Source: Halothiobacillaceae bacterium
GTDB taxonomy: Bacteria > Pseudomonadota > Gammaproteobacteria > Halothiobacillales > Halothiobacillaceae
Reading direction: 5' to 3'
Length of the DNA: 64,000 nt
NCBI GenBank assembly: GCA_028696185.1
Contig: JAQVHL010000001.1
Span: 153,483 to 217,482, forward strand
A program made the position numbers and the translations under genes. The notes under the pieces are model-generated. The model saw nothing but the letters and a program-made list of their open reading frames with translations, did not search any database and was not told the origin of the DNA. The first letter of the stretch is position 1. Each line of letters begins with the position of its first letter. Of the stretch, positions 46,583 through 53,644 are shown one piece after another.

Positions 46583-47527
46583 GTGTACGTGGCAGTCAGG
46601 CGAAGAGCAGGGTGCGGCGCGGTTGCGCTTATGGTGCTGGCAGGGTGGGCTGTTCCAGCAGGGTGGGTGCACGCTGATGAGCCATTTCTGGCAGCCGAAA
46701 TCGACGAGGCCAGCGGGCTGGTGGCCTCGCAGCGGCATGCCGGGGTTTACTGGACGCATAACGACAACGTGAACCTGCCGGCCAGTAACCGCGCTGGGCC
46801 GGCGCTGCTTTACGCCATCGGTGAAGACGGGCAGATTCGCGAGCGGCTGGAGCTGGTTCAGGTACAGCGGCGCGACTGGGAGGCCATCACCCGTATGCCT
46901 CTGGACGGGCGGGAGGTGCTGGTGGTGGGCGATATCGGTGATAATCGCCAACGGCATCCGCATTACCGTCTGTGGTTTGTAGAGGAGCCCGCGCAGCTGC
47001 GCTCCGCTGTGATCGAACCTGTGAAGTCGAAACCCTTGGGGAGCCTGCGCTTCACCTATCCCGATGGGGCGCACGATGCCGAATCCCTGGCCTGGGATGC
47101 CACCAGCGGGCGCGTGCTGGTGCTGACCAAGCGCGACGAGACGCCAGGACTGTACAGTCTGGATGTCAGCCGGGCCGCATGGGGTGCGTCGCAGGTGGCG
47201 CGCTTCGAGGCGCGCTTGCCGCCCCTGCCGGCCCCGGACCCGGTCAGCGGGCTGATGAGTCCGTTGATCGGTCCGCACGCGCATCAGCCCACCGATATGG
47301 CGTTGCACCCGGACGGGCGGCGTCTCGCGGTTCTCAGTTATGCGGCCGTATATTTGTTCGCGCGCGAGAAAGACGAGCCCTGGGCCACGGCCCTGCAACG
47401 TCAGCCCCGCGCTCTGCCCCTGCCCGTCATTGCGCAGTACGAAGGCTTGGCCTGGAGTCGGGACGGAAAAACCCTGCGGATCGTGCAGGAGGGCGCCGGA
47501 ACGCCGTTTCTGAGCCTTGCGCCCTGA
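46583..47527 (+). CDS. Secreted beta-propeller protein, unknown function
   Basis: About 314 residues. An N-terminal signal sequence (VAVRRRAGCGAVALMVLAGWAVPAGWVHA) suggests export. The rest has repeated motifs such as EASGLVASQRHAGVYWTHNDN, DWEAI, VVGDIGDNRQRHPHYRLWFVEEP and HDAESLAWDATSGRVLVLTKRD, typical of secreted six-bladed propeller or esterase-like phytase-type proteins with no known substrate. The start is a GTG at 46583, with GGGGAAAG about 9 nt upstream; the longer frame to 46370 has unlikely coding. No enzymatic role can be claimed. Confidence 0.75.
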   Translation: MYVAVRRRAGCGAVALMVLAGWAVPAGWVHADEPFLAAEIDEASGLVASQRHAGVYWTHNDNVNLPASNRAGPALLYAIGEDGQIRERLELVQVQRRDWEAITRMPLDGREVLVVGDIGDNRQRHPHYRLWFVEEPAQLRSAVIEPVKSKPLGSLRFTYPDGAHDAESLAWDATSGRVLVLTKRDETPGLYSLDVSRAAWGASQVARFEARLPPLPAPDPVSGLMSPLIGPHAHQPTDMALHPDGRRLAVLSYAAVYLFAREKDEPWATALQRQPRALPLPVIAQYEGLAWSRDGKTLRIVQEGAGTPFLSLAP

Positions 47528-47552
47528 GCCTTCGTCAGGGAGAGTGCGTTCT

Positions 47553-47570
47553 CGTTGCGCTAACGCAACG
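47553..47570. repeat. Hairpin CGTTGCG/CGCAACG before the porin gene
   Basis: A perfect 7-bp stem with a 4-nt loop, 25 nt after the propeller gene. It is followed by ATG and eight C (47574-47581), not by T, so it is not a standard terminator; it may be an operator or RNA-stability element. Confidence 0.4.
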
Positions 47571-47609
47571 ATGCCCCCCCCGATTTGTTGCAAAAACAAC
47601 ATGCGGGCC

Positions 47610-47638
47610 TTGCTTGAGGGTGGGTCGTGTTGTACAAA
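47610..47638 (+). promoter_or_regulatory. Probable porin promoter
   Basis: TTGCTT (47610-47615) and TACAAA (47633-47638) with a 17-bp spacer. Predicted start near 47645 gives a leader of about 50 nt. Confidence 0.6.
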
Positions 47639-47694
47639 TCCATCCGTCCCCCCGAAAAGCGGGGAGAATCCATCCAACTCAATGGAGAACCGCA

Positions 47695-48783
47695 ATGAAA
47701 AAGAATCTGATCGCGCTGGCTGTCGCTGCAGCCGTCGCCGCTCCGGCAGCCATGGCCGACACCACCCTGTACGGTCTGGCGCACGTTTCCTATGACTTCT
47801 ACCAGGGCACCGAGGAAAACTACAACCACGGTCTGTCCAGCAACTCTTCCCGTCTGGGCGTGAAGGGTTCCGAGAAGATCTCCGATGGCCTGACCGCCAT
47901 TTACCAGTTCGAAACCACTGTAGCTGTTGACGATGGCTCCAGCCTCTGGGGCGGCGCGCGTAACACCTTCGTCGGCATGACCGGCGGCTGGGGTACCGCT
48001 CTGTTCGGTCGTCACGACACCCCGATGAAGCTCGTGAGCCGTAAGTACGACCTGTTCGGCGACCAGGTTGGCGATTCCCGTAACCTGACCGGCGTCAAGG
48101 ACGGCGGTGCTGGCTTCGATCTGCGCCCGGGCAACGTTGCTGCCTACGTATCCCCGAAAATGGCTGGCTTCCAGGCTATCCTGGCTTACGTCGCTGACCA
48201 CGACCTGGCTCCGGAAGACACCAAGGGCACCATCAATGTCGGCAAAGACTACAACAAGAACAATGCCTACAGCCTGAGCGCCGGTTATGAAATCGCCGGC
48301 TTCACCGTGGATGGTGCTTACGAGCAGCATCGTGTGAACAAAGACATGCTGGGCACCAGCTCTTCCAGCGAATCCATGTGGCGTTTGGGCGCTGGCTACA
48401 AGTTCAGCGGCTTCAAGGTCGTTGGTCTCGTACAGCAGTCCAAGGACGTTGGTTTTGTTTCCGGCAACAAGCGCACCGTATGGGGCCTGGGTGGCGGTTA
48501 CACCTTCGGCGCCAACACCGTCAAGGTTCAGTACTATGCAGCGCAGAAGCTGAAGACCGACAAGGGTGACGTGGCTGACAGCGATGGCGGCATGGTTGCC
48601 GTTGGTTACGACTACAAGCTGAGCAAGCAGACCACCGTGTATGCTGCTTACGCGCACACCATGAACAAGGACGGCTCCACCTTCGTTCCTTGGGGTGGCG
48701 GTCATGAAGACCAGCCGGCTCTGAAGAAAGAAGCTGGCAAAGACGGCGGTGTATTCTCCGTTGGCGTGAAGCACGCATTCTGA
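47695..48783 (+). CDS. Outer-membrane porin
   Basis: General diffusion porin, a trimeric 16-strand barrel. 362 residues: signal peptide MKKNLIALAVAAAVAAPAAMA, first strand DTTLYGLAHVSYDF, then SNSSRLGVKGSEKISDGLTAIYQFE, RNTFVGMTGGWGTALFGRHDTP (split), and a C-terminal Phe (GVKHAF), the outer-membrane insertion signal. Codons are strongly biased to a few forms (GGT, GCT, CTG, AAG), unlike the neighbours, indicating high expression. A GGAG stands before the ATG at 47695. Confidence 0.95.
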   Translation: MKKNLIALAVAAAVAAPAAMADTTLYGLAHVSYDFYQGTEENYNHGLSSNSSRLGVKGSEKISDGLTAIYQFETTVAVDDGSSLWGGARNTFVGMTGGWGTALFGRHDTPMKLVSRKYDLFGDQVGDSRNLTGVKDGGAGFDLRPGNVAAYVSPKMAGFQAILAYVADHDLAPEDTKGTINVGKDYNKNNAYSLSAGYEIAGFTVDGAYEQHRVNKDMLGTSSSSESMWRLGAGYKFSGFKVVGLVQQSKDVGFVSGNKRTVWGLGGGYTFGANTVKVQYYAAQKLKTDKGDVADSDGGMVAVGYDYKLSKQTTVYAAYAHTMNKDGSTFVPWGGGHEDQPALKKEAGKDGGVFSVGVKHAF

Positions 48784-48805
48784 TCCAGCCCTTCCATGGG
48801 TTGAC

Positions 48806-48834
48806 AAAAAAGGCGCCTCCGGGCGCCTTTTTTT
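48806..48834 (+). terminator. Terminator after the porin gene
   Basis: Stem GGCGCC (48812-48817) with GGCGCC (48822-48827) extended by A-T pairs, loop TCCG, seven T. It starts 22 nt after the porin stop. Confidence 0.95.
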
Positions 48835-48878
48835 ATGGGGGATCATGTGCGGATATCCCGACAGTGTGAGGCAATGCC

Positions 48879-49643
48879 TTGGCTTTTGAATTTTTTCTAA
48901 AAAAACTCGCGGGGGCGCTGACTCAACCCTTTGTGCTGGCCCTGCTGTTTGCTGCGCTGATGGCGGCTTGGGTAGGGCGGCGCCAGGGGTGGCGTGTGGC
49001 CGTGATGATCCTGCTGCCGGTCGGTCTCCTCGCGGCCCTGTCCACGCCTTGGGTGGCATTGCGTCTGGTAGAGGGGCTTGAGGCGCAGTATTCACCCTTG
49101 TCTATCCAGGGCGGAGGCGAGACTCCCGCCTGGATAGTCGTTCTTGGGGCATCGGCTCGGGAGGGCTTGGCGGGGGAGTCTGCCGTTTCCCGTCTTTCAC
49201 CCATCGCCCTGCAAAGGTTGAGTGAAGGGTTAAGGTTATCGCGCGCCTTCCCAAAGGCGTGTGTGCTGCTCAGTGGTGGGGCGCCGGGTGCGGGTGCACC
49301 GGTTGCGCGTTTGATGTATGAGGCCGCTTTGGAGCTTGGCGCCGACACGGTGTGCCTGGAGGTTTTGGACACGCCTTTGGATACGGCAGGTGAAGCGCGG
49401 GAAGTCTTTCGCAGGGTTGGCGCGCAACCGGTCATGCTGGTGACCTCGGCCTCACACATGCCGCGCGCGGTGCGTTTGTTTGAGGGGGTTGGTGTGTCCG
49501 TCATGCCAGCCCCAACGGGATTTTCTTATCAATCAGTAGGATCTCTGCCAAAGGACTGGCTGCCGCAGGCGCGTTATCTTGCCCTTTCTGAACGCGCTCT
49601 GTGGGAGTATGGTGGCCTGTTATGGGCTATGATGCGCAACTGA
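48879..49643 (+). CDS. elyC: ElyC/YdcF-like DUF218 membrane protein
   Basis: 254 residues; two membrane segments near residues 15-60 and a DUF218 domain. The family motifs WIVVLGASAREG, VLLSGG and VMLVTSASHMPRAVRLFEGVG match E. coli ElyC, which affects peptidoglycan and lipid-carrier homeostasis at low temperature. The start is a TTG at 48879: GAGG lies 7 nt upstream and the nearby ATG leads to a stop after eight codons. Biochemical role of the family is not settled. Confidence 0.85.
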   Translation: MAFEFFLKKLAGALTQPFVLALLFAALMAAWVGRRQGWRVAVMILLPVGLLAALSTPWVALRLVEGLEAQYSPLSIQGGGETPAWIVVLGASAREGLAGESAVSRLSPIALQRLSEGLRLSRAFPKACVLLSGGAPGAGAPVARLMYEAALELGADTVCLEVLDTPLDTAGEAREVFRRVGAQPVMLVTSASHMPRAVRLFEGVGVSVMPAPTGFSYQSVGSLPKDWLPQARYLALSERALWEYGGLLWAMMRN

Positions 49644-49754
49644 TGTGCATAAAACGCGGCTATTTTTTGTTCAGGTGCTCGGTTTTCAAGGGCGGGCATG
49701 CGCGTCTTGTCAGTCGAGTGCCGAAATCATGTTATTGCGAGTAAACAACCCTCT

Positions 49755-51683
49755 ATGAAGTCTGGATTCAATCCCCTGGCAGGTCGTCGCTGGAAACGCT
49801 GGGTGATGGTTCTTGCCGACATGCTCATGCTGCCTTTGGCCTTGTGGTCGGCTTTTGCCCTGCGTTATACCGATTGGTGGCCTGTACGTGGTCTGGAGGG
49901 AGCAGCTTGGTTGTTTCTTGCGCTGCCGATAGTGGGCGTGCTGGTGTTCGCTCGCCTGGGCTTGTATCGCGCGGTTGTGCGTTTCATGGGGCCTCAGGCG
50001 GTGATGGCGGTCATCAAGGGGGTTCTGCTCTTGGCCTTGATGCTCTGGTTGTCCGCTTACTGGTTTCAGATTCCCCATTTCCCTCGCTCCGTTCCGGCCA
50101 TTTTCATGCTGGTCGCCCTGGCTTATGTCGGGGGAAGCCGTTTTCTGGTGCGTGCCATATATCACCTGATTACACATGAGCGGGCTGCGCGTGAGCCCGT
50201 CATTATTTATGGCGCAGGCGGCGCGGGTGTACAACTGGCGGCGGCATTGGCGGTAGGAAGGGAGTATCGCCTCGTGGCCTTTATTGATGAGGCGCCGGCC
50301 TTGTGGGGCACCCTGATCCGCGATGCGCGGGTGCATGGCCCAGAGGAACTGGAAACCCTGATCGGGCAGTTTGGGGTTCGTCGTATCCTGTTGGCCATTC
50401 CGTCCGCAACAAGGGGGGAGCGCAAACGTATTCTTGAATCCCTGGCAGCTTATCCGGTGCGTGTACAGACGGTGCCCGCCATTGGTGACATCGTTGCGGG
50501 CACGGCGGCGGTCGATCAACTGCAGGAAATCGATATCGCCGATCTGTTGGGCCGGGACCCGGTACCGCCTCGTCCGGAGCTTCTGGCGGCCAGTATCACA
50601 GGTAAGGTCGTTATGGTGACGGGCGCGGGAGGCTCGATTGGGTCAGAGCTTTGCCGTCAGGTTTTGCGTCATTCCCCGCGTGCGCTGGTGCTTTATGAGA
50701 TGAGCGAATATGCGCTCTACGCGATTGAAAATGAGCTGCGCACTGCCTTGACGCACAGTGGTGGGGCCATCGCCTTGTACCCCGTGCTGGGCTCGGTGGG
50801 TAACCTGCAAAGAGTACACAACACACTGAATCGGTTTGGCGTCCAGACCCTCTATCATGCGGCGGCCTACAAGCATGTGCCGATTGTCGAGCACAACATT
50901 CTTGAAGGCATTGCCAATAACGTGTTCGGGACGCAGACCGTGGCGAATGCGGCGGCGGCCTGCGGTGTGGAGCGTTTCATTCTGATCAGTACGGACAAGG
51001 CCGTTCGGCCGACCAATGTCATGGGCGCGAGCAAGCGTGTCGCCGAGATGATCTTGCAGGATCTGGCACGACAGGATGGTGTAACCGTGTTTTCTATGGT
51101 GCGCTTTGGTAATGTGCTGGGGTCATCTGGCTCGGTGGTGCCCCGCTTTCAGTCACAAATCGCCAGCGGTGGTCCGATAACAGTGACCCATCCGGATATT
51201 ACCCGTTATTTCATGACCATTCCGGAAGCGGCTGAACTGGTGATTCAGGCCGGCGCCATGGCGCATGGAGGTGAAGTGTTCGTGCTCGACATGGGTGAGC
51301 CGGTGCGTATTCTCGATCTGGCGAAGCGCATGATCCATCTGGCGGGGCTTGAGTTGCGTGACACGGAACACCCCGAGGGAAACATCGAAATCGTCTTTAC
51401 CGGCTTGCGGCCCGGTGAAAAGCTCTACGAAGAGCTCCTGATTGGTGACAATGTCGTGGGCACGACGCATCCAAAAATCATGCGTGCCATGGAGGATTGT
51501 GTGCCGACTGAAGTCCTGCAAGAAGCCTTGCCAATCCTGCAGCGCTATATGGATAGCTGCCGCCCTGGGGCAGCGCGATCCTTGCTTGAGCGCATGGTGC
51601 AGGGGTATCGCGTGCAGGGGCAGGTCGTGGACTGGCTGGCCGAGAAAGGTCTGCGGCGTGCGGGCGAAACGAGCGCTTGTTGA
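49755..51683 (+). CDS. NDP-sugar 4,6-dehydratase, WbpM/PglF type
   Basis: 642 residues, with four N-terminal membrane segments, a first Rossmann domain (YGAGGAGVQLAAAL) and a catalytic SDR domain (VTGAGGSIGSELCRQ). The block STDKAVRPTNVMGASKRVAE has Met in place of the usual Tyr before the Lys, as in WbpM-type UDP-GlcNAc 4,6-dehydratases. Makes a 4-keto-6-deoxy sugar precursor for surface glycans or protein glycosylation. The start at 49755 begins a typical membrane-insertion segment; an upstream ATG at 49698 is possible. Followed by the exosortase gene after 124 nt. Confidence 0.9.
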   Translation: MKSGFNPLAGRRWKRWVMVLADMLMLPLALWSAFALRYTDWWPVRGLEGAAWLFLALPIVGVLVFARLGLYRAVVRFMGPQAVMAVIKGVLLLALMLWLSAYWFQIPHFPRSVPAIFMLVALAYVGGSRFLVRAIYHLITHERAAREPVIIYGAGGAGVQLAAALAVGREYRLVAFIDEAPALWGTLIRDARVHGPEELETLIGQFGVRRILLAIPSATRGERKRILESLAAYPVRVQTVPAIGDIVAGTAAVDQLQEIDIADLLGRDPVPPRPELLAASITGKVVMVTGAGGSIGSELCRQVLRHSPRALVLYEMSEYALYAIENELRTALTHSGGAIALYPVLGSVGNLQRVHNTLNRFGVQTLYHAAAYKHVPIVEHNILEGIANNVFGTQTVANAAAACGVERFILISTDKAVRPTNVMGASKRVAEMILQDLARQDGVTVFSMVRFGNVLGSSGSVVPRFQSQIASGGPITVTHPDITRYFMTIPEAAELVIQAGAMAHGGEVFVLDMGEPVRILDLAKRMIHLAGLELRDTEHPEGNIEIVFTGLRPGEKLYEELLIGDNVVGTTHPKIMRAMEDCVPTEVLQEALPILQRYMDSCRPGAARSLLERMVQGYRVQGQVVDWLAEKGLRRAGETSAC

Positions 51684-51807
51684 GTTCGAGTCTTGAAAAG
51701 CCTGTGTTGTCATCTTGCTATTTTCTTGTGTTGTGTTGAATTTATTGTGGTTTTTCTTGTGTTTGGTGTCGGGCGGGTTTGTGCTACTGACGTTTTGAGG
51801 GGTAGGG

Positions 51808-52332
51808 ATGAAACTGTTTTTTTTGCGCTTCGTTGCTTATCTCGCGGTGGCATTTACCGTGGTCTACCTTCCCCCGGTGCGTGAGCATGTCATTGGGCCG
51901 TTCACCTACAGCCTGGCTCAGGTGTCCGGCGGTCTGATCCAGCTGTTCGGCGGTGAAGTCTGGGTGCATGAAAACATCCTTCGCATCCAGGGCTTTGCTG
52001 TCCAGGTTCTGGATATGTGCAATGGTGTGGAAGCCACGCTGATTCTCTGGGGGGCTTTGCTCGCTTTTCCTGCGCCCTGGGGCTATCGCCTCAAAGGCTT
52101 GCTTGTTGGAACCTTGACGGTTCATGCGCTGAATATCGTCCGCATCATCAGCCTGCTTTACATCGGAGCCTGGGATAAAAGCTGGTTTGACTGGGCGCAT
52201 GCCTATTTGTGGGATGCCCTGATCATGCTGGATATTCTGGTGGTATTCCTGGTCTGGCTGCGCATGATGCCAGTGCCCCCCGCGTCTCCTCCGCCTGGGG
52301 AACCCCCAGCGTCGAGTGCGCAGATGGCTTGA
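51808..52332 (+). CDS. xrtH: Exosortase H-type transpeptidase
   Basis: Membrane cysteine protease/transpeptidase that cleaves proteins with a C-terminal sorting tail. 174 residues, with about five membrane segments and the exosortase triad: Cys71 in MCNGVEAT, Arg112 in LNIVRIISLL and His131 in WAHAYLWD. The small size and the following associated membrane protein fit exosortase H, described with IPTLxxWG-CTERM substrates. A strong GAGGGG site precedes the ATG. No protein with such a tail is seen in the window. Confidence 0.88.
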   Translation: MKLFFLRFVAYLAVAFTVVYLPPVREHVIGPFTYSLAQVSGGLIQLFGGEVWVHENILRIQGFAVQVLDMCNGVEATLILWGALLAFPAPWGYRLKGLLVGTLTVHALNIVRIISLLYIGAWDKSWFDWAHAYLWDALIMLDILVVFLVWLRMMPVPPASPPPGEPPASSAQMA

Positions 52333-53027
52333 TGCGCATGCTTGAGCATCCAGGGCAAGGAGGGTTCCGGCAGTTTCTGGTTGGGTTGCTGATTGCGGTG
52401 CCGCTGTGTTTTCTACTTTGGTGGTGGCTGCAGGCGCCGCTGGTTCATGGGCTCAACCGCCTGGCTGGGGGGCTGATGGAGCTTGTCATGCCGGGAGCGA
52501 TTGTCGAGGCCGAGGTGCGCGGCGGCATGCTTGTTATCAAGACGTCGCTACGTCTGATCGATAAACCCGATGAGTTTCTGGTGCGCCCGTTTGTCACTAC
52601 CGGACGTCTGTCCATCGTTTTTCCGATTTTCCTTGCCCTGACGCTGGCTACGCCGGTGGCTTACGGGCAGCGCGTCCTACGTGCCTTGCTGGGCTCGACG
52701 CTGCTTTTATTGCCTTTGCTGCTGATTCTGACGCTTTTGTTGGTGCAGTTCCTGATTGCATTCGCCGTCAATAACCAGGCCATGGTTACCTTGCCTGCCT
52801 TGGGCTTCTACGTCATGCAAACACCCTATCCGGCCTGGGTAATGCATCTGCTTGGCGTCGTAAGGCAGTTGTCCGTTCTTGTCCTGCCCGTACTGTCACC
52901 CATTTTGATCTGGGGGCTGTTGAATCGCGACTATGTGCTGAGCATGGTAGGCGCTGGATACCATCGCAACGATAGGTCGGTATCGTGTGCTGAGGAGGCA
53001 TCAACGAAGCCAGGAGGAGCGGTGTGA
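52332..53027 (+). CDS. Exosortase H-associated membrane protein
   Basis: 231 residues. A hydrophobic segment near residues 14-36, a soluble stretch of about 80 residues with DKPDEFLVRPFVTTGRLS, then several membrane helices (about 95-200). The protein is recognised as the usual partner gene of xrtH; its role is unknown. Its ATG overlaps the xrtH stop (TGATG), so the two are coupled. Confidence 0.8.
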   Translation: MRMLEHPGQGGFRQFLVGLLIAVPLCFLLWWWLQAPLVHGLNRLAGGLMELVMPGAIVEAEVRGGMLVIKTSLRLIDKPDEFLVRPFVTTGRLSIVFPIFLALTLATPVAYGQRVLRALLGSTLLLLPLLLILTLLLVQFLIAFAVNNQAMVTLPALGFYVMQTPYPAWVMHLLGVVRQLSVLVLPVLSPILIWGLLNRDYVLSMVGAGYHRNDRSVSCAEEASTKPGGAV

Positions 53028-53623
53028 TGACCCGGTTGGGCGGGTATGTCCTGGTGGGGCTGATCGTTCTTGTCTTGCAAGGGTGTAGTGAGCAGCAGGC
53101 GCAATACAATGCGGCGCTGCGCTTTTATTATGACGGTGAGGTTCAGGAGGCTTACCGACGGATGCTTCCATTGGCTCAGGCAGGAATGCCGGATGCGCAG
53201 TTTCATGTGGGGCTTGAGGTGTTGAAGGCTTCCGTGAGTGGCCGTGCCGATGCGCAGCAGGGCTATCTCTGGATGCGCCTGGCAGCGGAAAAAGGGCATC
53301 TCGGTGCGCGTTACCTGCTGGCCGATCAGGCGGCAAAGGGCGTGCGAATGGCGGGCAATCCCGCCTATGCACTGGAGGAGTTTGGTCGTTTGGCCGAGGA
53401 GGGGTTGGTTCCGGCGCAGTGGCGTATGGTCGTGATGCTGGAAGCCGATCCTGGGCGTTGGCCGGAGCTGCGCCGCTGGTTGCAGGCAGCGGCAGAGCAG
53501 GGGCACAAGGCGGCTCAGACACGTTTGATCCAGGCCTACGCGGCAGGCGAGCTGGGTTTCCCTGTCGATGCGGCGCGTGCGACCTATTGGCGGGACAGGC
53601 AAAAGGGTGGGGCATTTCGCTGA
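53027..53623 (+). CDS. Sel1-repeat lipoprotein
   Basis: 198 residues with a lipobox (VLVLQGC) after a short hydrophobic signal; Cys21 should be lipidated. The rest has Sel1-type repeats (AGMPDAQFHVGLEVL, GYLWMRLAAEKGHLGARYLLAD, WLQAAAEQGHKAAQTRLIQAYA) that usually mediate protein contacts. I use the ATG at 53027 with AGGAGGAG about 8 nt upstream; a GTG one codon before is also possible. Overlaps the previous gene by 1 bp; same operon as xrtH. Confidence 0.88.
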   Translation: MTRLGGYVLVGLIVLVLQGCSEQQAQYNAALRFYYDGEVQEAYRRMLPLAQAGMPDAQFHVGLEVLKASVSGRADAQQGYLWMRLAAEKGHLGARYLLADQAAKGVRMAGNPAYALEEFGRLAEEGLVPAQWRMVVMLEADPGRWPELRRWLQAAAEQGHKAAQTRLIQAYAAGELGFPVDAARATYWRDRQKGGAFR

Positions 53624-53644
53624 GGCGCGGAACGTCCCGGACTG

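Noticed and set aside
46972..47694. Upstream extension of the porin gene
   Set aside because: It is a shadow frame within the propeller gene; the porin has its own promoter, ribosome-binding site and signal peptide.
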